Shown here: piece by piece, positions 18,678 through 27,484 of the stretch
Numbering within the stretch: the stretch's first letter is position 1
Layout: the number at the start of each line of letters is the position of its first letter
Source: a virus
Virus record (IMG/VR): IMGVR_UViG_3300047300_000222
Location: 1 to 30,012 of that record
DNA length: 30,012 bases
Direction: 5' to 3' (one strand)
Made by a program: the position numbers and the translations under genes
The notes under the pieces: generated by a model
What the model saw: the letters and a program-made list of their open reading frames with translations, nothing else
Databases searched by the model: none
What the model was told of the DNA's origin: nothing

Positions 18678-20954
18678 TTATCCGTAAATGTCGTTGAGCA
18701 TATTTTGGAAACCAGCATTGCCTGGTCCATAAGCGGCTGAACTTAAAGCGTTTACTGGTGCATTCATTCCAAATAAACCACCCAAAAGATTGCCTGCGGC
18801 AGTACCAAATGTATTAGAACCACCCAATCCAGACAACAATGAAGCATAAGGATTGTTTGTAGCCGCTTCACCAGTAGCCAAAGCAGTACTTAGTCCAGCA
18901 CCCTTCAAACCAAGTTGACCAACATTAGCGCCTGCTTGTGCGGCAGTTTGACCCAATCCAACACCCATCGTAAAGGGTTGTTGAGCAGCAGTCTCCAAGG
19001 CTTGTACTTGTCCCAAAGCGGTTGTATAAGGCGCATATGCGGCTTGTTGACCTGCATAGTACTGGCCCATAGTCTGCGCACCAGTACCCAAGAGTCCCGC
19101 ACCAAATGCAACTTGTTGTTGACCAGCTTGTTGAGCTTGAGCCGCCAATTGAGCCTCTTGTTGCGCACGAGCGTTAAACAATGCCTGTAATTCAGGAGTA
19201 GTAGCACCCAAGTTACCACCTTGAGCAACAGATAAACCGCCACGACCTTGTTGTTGCAGTTTGTTTTGCAGGTTTGCCAACTCCAACTCACGGCTAGGTT
19301 GCAACAAAGCCATCTGTTGATTCAGATAGTTTTGAGCAACTTGTTCTGGAGATTGAGCAATGTATTGATTACCCAAGTTAAACAAGTTCTGAGCACCTGT
19401 CTGCAAAGGAGCAAACTGTTGTTGTGCCGCTTCTGCTTGAGCCAATCCTTGATTACCCAAAGCAACCAAACGATTTTGTGCCTCTAAAGCACCAGGACTC
19501 AATGTGTAACCCGCACTAGTGATTTGACCAGTTACAGGATCAACTTTGAACTCGGAAGTACCGAATCGTGTTGTCATGCCAACAGGACGGAACTGAGCCG
19601 CTTGTTTGGCAGCAGCAGTTTCAGCATCAATTCTTTGTTGAGCAGCTTGAGCCGCTTCACGAGATGTTTGCTGTTGGAGAAGACCTCCACCCAATGTCAA
19701 GCCACCTGAAACCAGAGAACCCAATTGAGAAGCAGTAAGAGCGCCACTTCCTAAAGTTGATGCACCAGTTAAAGCCCCCGCAGTCAATGCACCTGCACCA
19801 ACTCCAGTTGTTAGCCCACCCAATGTAGAACCAAGTGTTGCACCGCCAAGCAATGTATTAGCACCAGTCAATGCTCCTGCTCCTGTAGTTAGACCAGAAA
19901 GAGAGCTACCTGCCGTTAAACCAGAAAGACTGCTGCCTGCTGTTAAACCTGTTCCAAGAGATGTTCCTGCCGCTGTACCTGCACCACCTGTGAGCAAACC
20001 TGTTCCTGTAGTTGTTCCTGCCGCTGTAGTGGCAGCCGCACCTTCACCAATGCCTGCTAAAGCCGCACCACCAAACATAGCGCCTGCAAGAGCTGCAAAC
20101 TTTAAAAAGTCTTGAGTAGCATTGACTTTCATTTGCGTACCAGTTCGCTCTAAAGAACCATCTGCCGCATATTGCGTATAGCCACCACCAACCTTGTTAT
20201 CGCTTGCCCTGTATGTAAACACGTTCTCAATTGGGCCAACTTGCTGATTTTCACCAGAGCCAGTTACTTGATATTGAGGTTGAACAATAGTGTCGCCAAG
20301 TTGGATTGATTGACCTTGAGGCACAGTAGCCGCTACACGAGCCGCAATTTCACCCTCAGTAATTCCTAGTCCATCAGCTAAGTTCTTTGGAGAAACATTA
20401 GCCGCTTTCATAGCCGCAACAATCTGTTGGTCACTAATGTTTGGCATTGCCGCTAGACCTTCTAAAAAGCCAGCAGGTAATGCGCTTGGGTTTGCTTTTG
20501 TTGCAGAAGCCATAGTCTTTCCTTGATCTGCTTGTTGAGCCAAAGCCGCTTGTCGATCAATCTCTTCAAGACGAGCCTTTTCAGTAGCCCATGCCGCAGC
20601 ATTAGCCGCTAATTGTGCAGGTGTAACAGTTTGGTTAAATAAACTTGAGGTAGAGTCTTGTCCACCAGCCGCAGCCAACTCACCAAGATAGGTTTGAGTT
20701 GTGATGTTGTTAGGATCGAAATCAGGCTTATAAGCAGTCAGAGAAACTTGGCGACCAGAAGCATCGGTGACATATTGACCAGGAGCCGCCATCAGTTCAG
20801 CACGAGCCGCAGCACGAGCCGCATCTACTTGGGCCTGAGTATCAACTTGTCCTGCAACTCTACGAGCCATGTAGTCTTGAGCATTCCAAGAGCCATCTGG
20901 ATTGATACCAGGAGGCAACCCCAATGCCGCATTGATTTCTGATTGTGTTGCCAT
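18678..20954 (-). CDS. large low-complexity virion protein, 758 aa
   Basis: ATG 20954 follows AAGGAAAATAGTC. Residues 1-130 are moderately complex (ALGLPPGINPDGSWNAQDYM). Residues about 285-420 form a Gly/Thr/Leu/Ser-rich low-complexity stretch with near repeats (TAGSSLSGLTAGSSLSGLTT), coded at roughly 19700-20090, that could act as a flexible or membrane-inserting segment. Residues about 430-700 are Gln/Ala-rich helices with PSRELELANLQNKLQQQGRG, a motif I recall from aquatic phage proteins of this position. Likely an internal or ejection-type protein. It is the longest of the three. Confidence 0.68.
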   Translation of the reverse strand: MATQSEINAALGLPPGINPDGSWNAQDYMARRVAGQVDTQAQVDAARAAARAELMAAPGQYVTDASGRQVSLTAYKPDFDPNNITTQTYLGELAAAGGQDSTSSLFNQTVTPAQLAANAAAWATEKARLEEIDRQAALAQQADQGKTMASATKANPSALPAGFLEGLAAMPNISDQQIVAAMKAANVSPKNLADGLGITEGEIAARVAATVPQGQSIQLGDTIVQPQYQVTGSGENQQVGPIENVFTYRASDNKVGGGYTQYAADGSLERTGTQMKVNATQDFLKFAALAGAMFGGAALAGIGEGAAATTAAGTTTGTGLLTGGAGTAAGTSLGTGLTAGSSLSGLTAGSSLSGLTTGAGALTGANTLLGGATLGSTLGGLTTGVGAGALTAGALTGASTLGSGALTASQLGSLVSGGLTLGGGLLQQQTSREAAQAAQQRIDAETAAAKQAAQFRPVGMTTRFGTSEFKVDPVTGQITSAGYTLSPGALEAQNRLVALGNQGLAQAEAAQQQFAPLQTGAQNLFNLGNQYIAQSPEQVAQNYLNQQMALLQPSRELELANLQNKLQQQGRGGLSVAQGGNLGATTPELQALFNARAQQEAQLAAQAQQAGQQQVAFGAGLLGTGAQTMGQYYAGQQAAYAPYTTALGQVQALETAAQQPFTMGVGLGQTAAQAGANVGQLGLKGAGLSTALATGEAATNNPYASLLSGLGGSNTFGTAAGNLLGGLFGMNAPVNALSSAAYGPGNAGFQNMLNDIYG

Positions 20955-20966
20955 GACTATTTTCCT

Positions 20967-21227
20967 TTAAGCGTTACGAGCCGCTTCAGCCGCAGCCTGT
21001 GCCGCTTGATAAGCCGCAACTACCTCAGTCGTCCAAGCCGCATTGCAGATTGCAACGACATTAGCGGGAACGCCTGTTAAATCTTGTGCGGGCATCAGAC
21101 TTGATCGGTGATACTTCTTGCTGATTTCCACTCCATCCTCAAGGATGCGTGTGGCTTCACGATAGAGAACAACGCCTTCCTCTGTGACTGTGATTTGATC
21201 AATTGTGGTTTGTTTGGTGAGTGACAT
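20967..21227 (-). CDS. small protein next to tail fibre, 86 aa
   Basis: ATG 21227 has AAGGAACACATTT upstream. The pattern DQITVTEEGVVLYREATRIL, then DGVEISKKYHRSSLMPAQDL, then AICNAAWTTEVVAAYQAA is a recurrent small phage protein (ITV-x-E-x-G-x-(V/I)-x-x-R...R(I/L)-x-(E/D)DG-x-EI(S/A)...HR). It often follows tail fibre genes, as here. A fibre-associated or chaperone-like role is inferred from position. The Ala-rich C-terminus is probably helical. Confidence 0.78.
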   Translation of the reverse strand: MSLTKQTTIDQITVTEEGVVLYREATRILEDGVEISKKYHRSSLMPAQDLTGVPANVVAICNAAWTTEVVAAYQAAQAAAEAARNA

Positions 21228-21273
21228 AAATGTGTTCCTTGCAAAAATATGTTTACGATTTGGAATAGATTGA

Positions 21274-23802
21274 TTACGTTGAGGTTCTATAAGTAATAGT
21301 CCCGTCTATTCGAGTGTTATTTTGAAAAACAGATGCGTTTGCTACTCCCGTAGTTCCATCCAATGCAGTTTGTGTTCCAAATCCTATTTGCGTTGAAGTT
21401 CCCCATCCCATTGCTAAAGTGATCATATAAAAATTTACAGCCACGTTATCGGTGACAGAAATACTGCCTGCTGGTGCGGCATAAGAATCGAATGGAAATG
21501 GTAAGTTTGAAATGAACTGAGAGCTTCCTGTTCCCAAGGTAGATACACCCATGTTGAACCAAACAGTAACCACGTTGCCAATTTTTGTGTAAGCGCCACC
21601 TCGTGTGCTGTAAGTGGTGTCCCCACCTAAACTCGGAGTCCAGCTTCCTTCTTCATAGTCATCTAGCGTATTAGCGTCTGATGATGCTGATTGAGTTGCG
21701 GGGAATGTGATGCCTGCACCGCTTGATGATGGGGTAGCTGCACCAACAGAAATTGAGTTTGCAGCTTGTATTCCTTGCGCATTGTTCATGCGCATTGCTT
21801 CAGTTGTAGTGCCGCCAGAACCAGTAGTTGTATAAAAAATTAAATTAGTTCCATAAGTAGAGCTATCTTTGACGGCAGAAATTGCGGTAAGACCAGCTTG
21901 AGTGCCATCGCTTGTCCATGTCTGTAACTGTAATGATGCCGTGGTGTTCGTAGCGGTAGCATTATTTCTAAAGCCAAAATTAACCGATGCGCCTGAGTTT
22001 GTACCAACCCACGCGCCTTGCAATGACGTGGATGTAGCCCCTATAGTAACTTTGCCTGTCGTGTAATAAATATCAGAACCGCTAGTTGTCCATTGGCTTG
22101 AGCCACTAGCAGTAGACCAAGACAAAGTTCCAGTACCATTTGTAGTCAATACCTGATTGCTAGTACCATCAGCACTTGGAAGTGTCCAAGTTACATTGGC
22201 AGCAATGGTGTCTGGTGCTTTGAATGACACATAGTTAGTACCATTGTCAGTATCTTCATACAGCTTGATGTTAGAACCTGCTGTAGAAGTACCTGCAACA
22301 TCAACAGAACCTGTGAAAGTAGCACCACCAGTATCGCTCAATGTCGCACCAGTAGAGTTCTGAATCAACTTACCTGTAGTGCCATCAAAGCGAGTGAAAG
22401 CATTGTCGGTTGCAGAAGCTGGGCCGACTACATCGCCTGATCCACCGCCACCAGTTGCAGCAATAGTGATTGAGCCACCCGCATTTGTAACGCTAATACC
22501 AGTTCCTGCTGTCAAGGTGGCTTTGGTCAGGGTATTACCAGTAGAGTTACCAATCAACAGTTGACCATCTGTGTAAGAAGTCTGTCCTGTACCACCATTG
22601 GCAACAGGCAAGGTGCCTGTCACACCAGTTGACAAAGGCAAGCCTGTCAGGTTAGTAGCAGTACCGCTAGAAGGTGTACCCAAAGCACCACCATTTACAA
22701 CAGCCGCACCCGCAGAACCAACATTCACAGCCAAGGCTGTAGCAACGCCAGTACCCAAACCAGATACGCCAGTTGCAATTGGCAAACCAGTCAAATTAGT
22801 TGCTGTACCGCTTGATGGAGTACCAAGCACACCACCATTAACCACAGGAGCACCAGAAGAGCCTACATTAACCGCTAGAGCCGTTGCAACACCTGTTCCT
22901 AGACCTGACACACCAGTAGCAATTGGAAGCCCTGTAGCGTTCGTTAAAGTGGCGCTAGAGGGTGTACCAAGAGCAGGAGTAACGAGAGTAGGTGAATTGG
23001 CAAATACTAGCGCACCGCTACCTGTTTCATCAGATACGGCAGTAGCCAAGTTTGCTGAACTAGGAGTAGCCAAGAAAGAAGCCACCCCCGTACCCAAACC
23101 ACTTACACCAGTACTGATTGGCAAACCAGTAGCATTTGTCAAAGTAGCAGATGATGGTGTACCCAAAGCAGGAGTAACCAATGTTGGGCTATTGGCAAAC
23201 ACCAAAGCACCAGAACCAGTTTCATCTGTTACGGCAGAAGCAAGATTAGCACTTGAAGGAGTACCCAAGAATGTCGCTACACCAGTACCAAGACCTGAAA
23301 CACCTGTTGAGATCGGCAGACCTGTTAGGTTAGTAGCTGTACCAGAAGATGGAGTTCCCAAGGCGGGAGTCACCAAAGTAGGACTGTTTGACAGAACAAC
23401 AGAGCCTGTACCAGTCGAAGAAGTCACACCAGTACCACCATTAGCAACAGGAAGAGTGCCTGTGATGTCGGCAGTAGAGATATCCAAAGCATCCCATGAG
23501 GCATCAGTACCATTGCTCTTCAAATACTTACCAGAAGCGGATGCTTGGCTTGGCAAAAGGTTATTCAAAGCAGCATTAGCTGTAGAAGCACCTGTACCAC
23601 CATCAGCAATTGCTAAGTCTGTAATACCAGTGATTGAACCACCAGTAATATTGGCAGAAGCATTGTCTGTCTTGGTTGCTACAGCAGTGGCAATATTATT
23701 GAACTCTGTATCAATCTCAGTACCCTTGACAATCTTTAGAGGATTGCCAGGTGACAGATTGTCTTTTGATGCAAAGTTTGTGGTCTTTGTGTATTGGCTC
23801 AT
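21274..23802 (-). CDS. tail fibre / receptor-binding protein with repeats
   Basis: 842 aa. The N-terminus (SQYTKTTNFASKDNLSPGNP, then GTEIDTEFNNIATAVATK) is a common virion-attachment module of podovirus fibres. Residues about 140-400 are tandem Gly/Ser/Thr-rich repeats (see repeat feature), followed by ANGGTGQTSYTDGQLLIGNS. Residues about 690-842 form a distinct C-terminal domain (TLDDYEEGSWTPSLGGDTTY, then GGAYTKIGNVVTVWFN) typical of receptor-binding or structural tips. The fibre would trimerise and choose the host. Its ribosome site CGGAGAATGAT is formed by the last codons of the upstream HNH gene. Confidence 0.88.
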   Translation of the reverse strand: MSQYTKTTNFASKDNLSPGNPLKIVKGTEIDTEFNNIATAVATKTDNASANITGGSITGITDLAIADGGTGASTANAALNNLLPSQASASGKYLKSNGTDASWDALDISTADITGTLPVANGGTGVTSSTGTGSVVLSNSPTLVTPALGTPSSGTATNLTGLPISTGVSGLGTGVATFLGTPSSANLASAVTDETGSGALVFANSPTLVTPALGTPSSATLTNATGLPISTGVSGLGTGVASFLATPSSANLATAVSDETGSGALVFANSPTLVTPALGTPSSATLTNATGLPIATGVSGLGTGVATALAVNVGSSGAPVVNGGVLGTPSSGTATNLTGLPIATGVSGLGTGVATALAVNVGSAGAAVVNGGALGTPSSGTATNLTGLPLSTGVTGTLPVANGGTGQTSYTDGQLLIGNSTGNTLTKATLTAGTGISVTNAGGSITIAATGGGGSGDVVGPASATDNAFTRFDGTTGKLIQNSTGATLSDTGGATFTGSVDVAGTSTAGSNIKLYEDTDNGTNYVSFKAPDTIAANVTWTLPSADGTSNQVLTTNGTGTLSWSTASGSSQWTTSGSDIYYTTGKVTIGATSTSLQGAWVGTNSGASVNFGFRNNATATNTTASLQLQTWTSDGTQAGLTAISAVKDSSTYGTNLIFYTTTGSGGTTTEAMRMNNAQGIQAANSISVGAATPSSSGAGITFPATQSASSDANTLDDYEEGSWTPSLGGDTTYSTRGGAYTKIGNVVTVWFNMGVSTLGTGSSQFISNLPFPFDSYAAPAGSISVTDNVAVNFYMITLAMGWGTSTQIGFGTQTALDGTTGVANASVFQNNTRIDGTITYRTST
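22615..23379 (-). repeat. tandem protein-coding repeats in the fibre shaft
   Basis: Within the fibre gene a 65-residue unit starts near residues 142 and 207, with a partial third copy near 272. It contains TLVTPALGTPSS, then GLP(I/L)(S/A)TGVSGLGTG, then LVFANSP. The region then shifts to a unit of about 48 residues present twice (VATALAVNVGSxGAxVVNGG, then GTPSSGTATNLTGLP). All share the TGVSGLGTGVA element. The copies use different synonymous codons, suggesting old duplication or selection against recombination rather than recent expansion. Confidence 0.85.
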
Positions 23803-23803
23803 A

Positions 23804-24340
23804 TCATTCTCCGTTTTTCAGGTACGCAACTAACATTTCAAGTTCTTCGACAGTAGCGTAACCTTTTATTCGGTTTGCTTTCCAAGAGATAATTTGAATG
23901 TTATCTCGTGTATATCCTTTAGTCGAGTCTATTCTGTCAATGCTAGGGCTATTTTCTCTGAATCCTGCTTGGTTAAACTCTAATTTCATGCCGAAAATTG
24001 GGCAACATCCATCTATTGGATAAATTGCTTTAATGTCTTCAACAGTAATCGAATGCTCTCTGTTTTTATTCTTTGCTCGTTGCTTTGATGAGTTAATAAG
24101 CATTTGCAATCTGTAATCATAGTTTTGTCTACGATTACGCTGATAATTTCTGCTGTACTCTAAACTTTCTGCGTAGTTTTCGGCTCTACGCTTTGTTTGA
24201 TAAATAAGATCACAAGGTCTGCATCTATATTGCAAACCATCTTTTGATGACCTATTTTTTGTATAGTCAGAAAAAGGCTTATCCTCTTTGCAATGACAGC
24301 AAACCTTAGATGTTTTTACAAGATTAAGCAAAGCAGACAA
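23804..24340 (-). CDS. HNH endonuclease with zinc knuckle, TTG start
   Basis: 178 aa. The start is TTG 24340, with AAGGAG 7 nt upstream. Residues about 13-45 hold a zinc knuckle: CCHCKEDKPFSDYTKN and YRCRPCD. The C-terminal part has CPIFGMKLEFN and SIDRIDSTKGYTRDNIQIIS followed by WKANRIK, the pattern of free-standing phage HNH/endonuclease VII-like homing nucleases. It is wedged between the tail protein gene and the fibre gene, and its last codons carry the fibre's ribosome site. It is probably a mobile gene fixed at this junction. Confidence 0.88.
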   Translation of the reverse strand: MSALLNLVKTSKVCCHCKEDKPFSDYTKNRSSKDGLQYRCRPCDLIYQTKRRAENYAESLEYSRNYQRNRRQNYDYRLQMLINSSKQRAKNKNREHSITVEDIKAIYPIDGCCPIFGMKLEFNQAGFRENSPSIDRIDSTKGYTRDNIQIISWKANRIKGYATVEELEMLVAYLKNGE

Positions 24341-24351
24341 GATAATTCTCC

Positions 24352-25896
24352 TTAGCCCATTTTGCCATCTTTGGCTTGAATTTCAATCTTTTGTAGAGAA
24401 AATGAAACCCCGTTAATGGTAGTTTCATACCCAGTCTGGACAATCTTTCCAAAGCCAGAAGCATTCGCTGTTAGCGTCTTAATTGGGACACCACTTGTGT
24501 ACTCAGCAATGTTGTATTCAGCAGTGCCATACTCATAACTTGTCTGTGAAGGAATGTAGATATTCTCTGCACGATAAGCACCTGAGTAATCAAAACCCCA
24601 GTTGATCGTCAAATACTGATTAGAGCCACCAATCACAATGGCTGTAACAGCTTTTAGAATGGAAATCTGGTTAGGATTGCCCAAGTCAGCATTGTTTGTG
24701 TAATAAGCAAAGCGATAAGTTGCTGTGTCATCAAGGTAAGTATCGTACTTACCAATGTATCCATTCTTTCCAATGTACAAATCACCATTTCTAAGTGATT
24801 TCAAGCAAGTTGGGGCAATTGAATCCCATTTGGTCACACGAGATGAGCCATCTTGCAAAGTTTGCTTGGTATCAAAGCAATAAACTTGGAATGTTGCAGG
24901 CAAAACAAGCAGGTAAAACGCTTCTTTTTCTGAGTAAACAGACTTGATGTTTGCCAGTGTTTCGCTTGCTAATGATGAATTCAGGTCAAAACGAACATTC
25001 TTTGAGAGGTCACGCAATGGAGCAGACTTCTCTTGAATAGTCCTCATCAATGAACGAACACCTGAGTCTGACAAGAAAACAACATCAGAACCAATGCTTT
25101 GAATTGAATCTCTTGCAATACAACCAATAGAACCTACTGTGTCGCTCAGAACGATCCCCGCAGGGGTAGAAGCACCTGAATAAACAAGAATCTGTCGTTT
25201 ACCAAAGATAAACAAGAAGTCATTGTGAGCAGCCAAACCCATCACTTCATCAGCACCATTAGGCCACACACGAGAAACGTCCAGAGAGCCTGAAGTGCCG
25301 CCAGACCATACATGACCTGCAATCAGGTCAGAAAAGCTCACTGTGACCTTATCTGAGGCTGTATTAGCCACCCACAGACGACCAAAAGCAGAAATACAGA
25401 TGTTTGCTTGTGGAACAGTACCAACAGAGCCTGATTTCTCAGAAACTCTACGATAAGTAGTAGTACTTACAGCAGGATCATAGATCAAAGCATCGTGACC
25501 ACTCTGGAAAAAGTAAGCAATCCCATTAAGAGAAGCACATTGCCAGTTACTTGCAGTAATAGTAGGAGCAGTGCCACCACCCCCATAGGTCAACTCAGTC
25601 ACCGCATTTGCCGCACCAAGTTTGAAAATCTTATTGTTGCCAGCAAATAACACAGTTAATGTGCCGTCAATCTGAACCAACTCATGGATCACACCAACAT
25701 CGTTAGCACCAAGGTTTCCAGAAGATGGATTAACTTTTGACCAACCTTTTCTAGCACCAATACGACCATACTGATCCAAGATGCAGTTAGTAGCAACCAA
25801 AGCAAAGCCAGCACCCAAATCAAGGGGTGAATCTTCAGTATTCAGGCCATAAAAGCCTGGTGCTGAAAGACTATAACTTTGTAATGGAGATGCCAT
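24352..25896 (-). CDS. tail hub / stabilisation-type virion protein, 514 aa
   Basis: Begins MASPLQSYSLSAPGFYGLNT with EDSPLDLGAGFALVATNCIL and GRIGARKGW, a beginning shared by podovirus tail proteins described as stabilisation or tubular-B-like. The rest is beta-rich with repeated blade-like strands (IAYFFQSGHDALIYDP, GRLWVANTASDKVTVSFSD, DFLFIFGKRQILVYSG), suggesting a propeller-like domain. It overlaps the adaptor gene by 1 bp (TAATG). It probably joins the head-tail connector to the fibre. The exact homology to P22 gp10 or T7 gp12 is not resolved. Confidence 0.75.
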   Translation of the reverse strand: MASPLQSYSLSAPGFYGLNTEDSPLDLGAGFALVATNCILDQYGRIGARKGWSKVNPSSGNLGANDVGVIHELVQIDGTLTVLFAGNNKIFKLGAANAVTELTYGGGGTAPTITASNWQCASLNGIAYFFQSGHDALIYDPAVSTTTYRRVSEKSGSVGTVPQANICISAFGRLWVANTASDKVTVSFSDLIAGHVWSGGTSGSLDVSRVWPNGADEVMGLAAHNDFLFIFGKRQILVYSGASTPAGIVLSDTVGSIGCIARDSIQSIGSDVVFLSDSGVRSLMRTIQEKSAPLRDLSKNVRFDLNSSLASETLANIKSVYSEKEAFYLLVLPATFQVYCFDTKQTLQDGSSRVTKWDSIAPTCLKSLRNGDLYIGKNGYIGKYDTYLDDTATYRFAYYTNNADLGNPNQISILKAVTAIVIGGSNQYLTINWGFDYSGAYRAENIYIPSQTSYEYGTAEYNIAEYTSGVPIKTLTANASGFGKIVQTGYETTINGVSFSLQKIEIQAKDGKMG

Positions 25897-26543
25897 TAGA
25901 CTGCCTCAAAGTTAGATTCTTCAGGATAACGAGTACTCTCTGTTGCAATTGCATCAGACAACATACCCCTGAACAAAGCATAAGCCTCTGAACTAGATGT
26001 GCCGCCATCCTCACCACGCTCAATCAAAGCACGGGCATAGGCACTCTGCGTCACCAAGTAGTCCAAGACCTTCACAGTTGTTGAGTCAGAAGACAATGCT
26101 GCTTGAGGAACAATTACATCAAACAATATTGTGTAAACGCCATCAGGAATTGGGTACAAATCAATCTTTGTGTCGCCACTAGAATCTACGCCATTGAAGC
26201 AGTATTCAGATGGAATTCCTTGAACTGGAGTCACAAAGTTCAATTTGCGATTCATGCTTGTGAAAGGAACATCACCCATTACAACATTGCTAGTTGTGTT
26301 CAAGGAGTCCATCACACGGAACTTTTGACCAACACCAGTTAAAGGATAAGAATGTGTGCCGCCAGTAGTAGTTACTGTTACTGTTTGTGAGAGGCAGTTC
26401 CAAGTGTAGGAATCCTCAATTTGGCGCTTGGCATCATTGACAAACTTGCCAATTAAAGAGGAATATGTTGTTTCACCAACAGTAGAAACAGTACTCTCAC
26501 GCAAACGCACAAGCACATCGTTAACTAATTCTAAGTAGGTCAT
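25896..26543 (-). CDS. head-tail adaptor protein, 215 aa
   Basis: The N-terminus (MTYLELVNDVLVRLRESTVS, then SLIGKFVNDAKRQIEDSYTW) has the helical start of phage adaptor or gatekeeper proteins (P22 gp4-like, tubular-A-like). A beta domain follows (VTTTGGTHSYPLTGVGQKFR), then DLYPIPDGVYTILFDVIVPQ and a closing helix with QSAYARALIERGEDGG. It would extend the portal ring and connect to the tail protein next to it. The start at 26543 overlaps the upstream stop as ATGA. Confidence 0.8.
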   Translation of the reverse strand: MTYLELVNDVLVRLRESTVSTVGETTYSSLIGKFVNDAKRQIEDSYTWNCLSQTVTVTTTGGTHSYPLTGVGQKFRVMDSLNTTSNVVMGDVPFTSMNRKLNFVTPVQGIPSEYCFNGVDSSGDTKIDLYPIPDGVYTILFDVIVPQAALSSDSTTVKVLDYLVTQSAYARALIERGEDGGTSSSEAYALFRGMLSDAIATESTRYPEESNFEAV

Positions 26544-26875
26544 GATCGTTGTGCCCCATTAATCTCAAATGTGCAAATAAAAGTATAGGAACTTCCAGCT
26601 TCAGTATTCACACGAATCTGATCGCCTTCTTCCAACACAATATAAGCACCGCCATCAAACTTCAAGTATTCTTTTGCTGTCAAAGAGTACTCAAACAAAA
26701 TATCGTAAGAAGCAGTCGTACTTGCATCATACCATTGAGCCGTGAAGTGCTTGGTAGACCCAGAAGCATTGTGGGCGTACAAGAGATTGAAGAGGGCGTA
26801 ATATCCCGTTGGCACTGTGTAAACAGTGGTCAGCGTAGCGGCTGTGGGTTCAACTCCAACGGATACTGCTCTCAC
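26540..26875 (-). CDS. small beta-rich virion-associated protein, 111 aa
   Basis: The start is GTG 26875, overlapping the upstream stop (GTGA) with AGAGGAATAAGAA before it. The protein is beta-rich: TVYTVPTGYYALFNLLYAHN, then HFTAQWYDAST, then LEEGDQIRVNTEAGSSYTFI. This pattern recurs in aquatic podovirus genomes between capsid and tail genes, usually as a structural protein of unknown place. A head-tail joining or decoration role is inferred. Confidence 0.72.
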   Translation of the reverse strand: MRAVSVGVEPTAATLTTVYTVPTGYYALFNLLYAHNASGSTKHFTAQWYDASTTASYDILFEYSLTAKEYLKFDGGAYIVLEEGDQIRVNTEAGSSYTFICTFEINGAQRS

Positions 26876-27165
26876 TTCTTATTCCTCTTAGAGATCGCTT
26901 TAGCCTTTGCTTTAGCGTCTTCCTTGGACGATGCACCCCAAGCTCTAAGAGATAGAAGGAGTCGGGTAGGCTTCCCATCTTTCATCTCAGCGCCAGGCAT
27001 ATTGCCCATTCGTGCTAAAAAGGATGCCCTACGAGGGTTATCTCCCGACTTCACTGGAGCCTTTAGATTGCCACCAGTTTCTGCATTATACGATGCTCTT
27101 CCTTTGGCATTCAAGCCCCCTTTTGGGTTTTTTCCTGCTTTTGTTTGCCAAACTGGAGATTTCAT
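26872..27165 (-). CDS. basic protein (DUF6321-like), 97 aa
   Basis: Starts MKSPVWQTKAGKNPKGGLNA, then KGRASYNAETGGNLKAPVKS and NPRRASFLARMGNMPG. This K/G/N-rich sequence matches the DUF6321-type phage proteins I recall (KEGKNPxGGLNAKGRxSYNxxTGGNLKxP). It is strongly basic and ends KEDAKAKAKAISKRNKK. It lies in a run of four tiny basic genes downstream of the capsid. Known function: none. Nucleic-acid binding inside the particle is plausible from charge only. Confidence 0.78.
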   Translation of the reverse strand: MKSPVWQTKAGKNPKGGLNAKGRASYNAETGGNLKAPVKSGDNPRRASFLARMGNMPGAEMKDGKPTRLLLSLRAWGASSKEDAKAKAKAISKRNKK

Positions 27166-27323
27166 TACTTCACCTTTTTAGGTTTTTTTGCAGTCTTAGC
27201 CGCAGCCTTAAATGCCGCCTCAGTAGGAGCGCCTTTAGAACCTACCTTGCGCATCTTTTCGCCAGAACCAGCTTTAATTCGCTCTTGTTTGGCATGAATG
27301 TTAGCGTACAAACCTTGTTTCAT
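27165..27323 (-). CDS. tiny basic conserved protein, 52 aa
   Basis: Frame from ATG 27323 (ATGA overlap) to TAA 27165-27167 (TAATG overlap). It reads MKQGLYANIHAKQERIKAGS, then GEKMRKVGSKGAPTEAAFKA and a Lys-rich end. The LYANIHAK-x-(E/R)RI-x-AGSGE-x-MR-x-x-GSKGAPT pattern is very widely conserved in phage genomes. Function unknown. The conservation of such a short protein suggests a defined binding role. Confidence 0.82.
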   Translation of the reverse strand: MKQGLYANIHAKQERIKAGSGEKMRKVGSKGAPTEAAFKAAAKTAKKPKKVK

Positions 27324-27484
27324 TTCTTCTTCCTTGGTTTGCTCATGCCTGCCTCAGACAAAGCAATGGCAATGGCTTGTTTAGGCTTTTTAACAACAGC
27401 GCCACCCTTGCCAGAGTGCAGAGTTCCTGCTTTATACTCACGCATGACTTTGCTGATCTTGGCCTCTGCTTTGGTCTTTTTCAT
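27320..27484 (-). CDS. tiny basic protein (DUF6496-like), 54 aa
   Basis: Frame from ATG 27484 (ATGA) to TGA 27320-27322 (ATGA). It reads MKKTKAEAKISKVMREYKAG, then TLHSGKGGAVVKKPKQAIAI and ALSEAGMSKPRKKK. The K-VM-x-E(Y/F)K-x-G-x-LHSG...V-x-x-x-KQAIAIALSEA pattern is that of DUF6496, a small basic family found in phages and bacteria. Function unknown; charge suggests nucleic-acid binding. Confidence 0.85.
   Translation of the reverse strand: MKKTKAEAKISKVMREYKAGTLHSGKGGAVVKKPKQAIAIALSEAGMSKPRKKK

Noticed and set aside
22598-23833. Open frame of 411 codons antisense to the fibre gene
   Set aside because: It mirrors the repeat region of the fibre gene, has no ribosome site, and its Pro/Val/Ala composition is what the complement of Gly/Thr/Ser-rich repeats gives. 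The fibre frame has clear family motifs.
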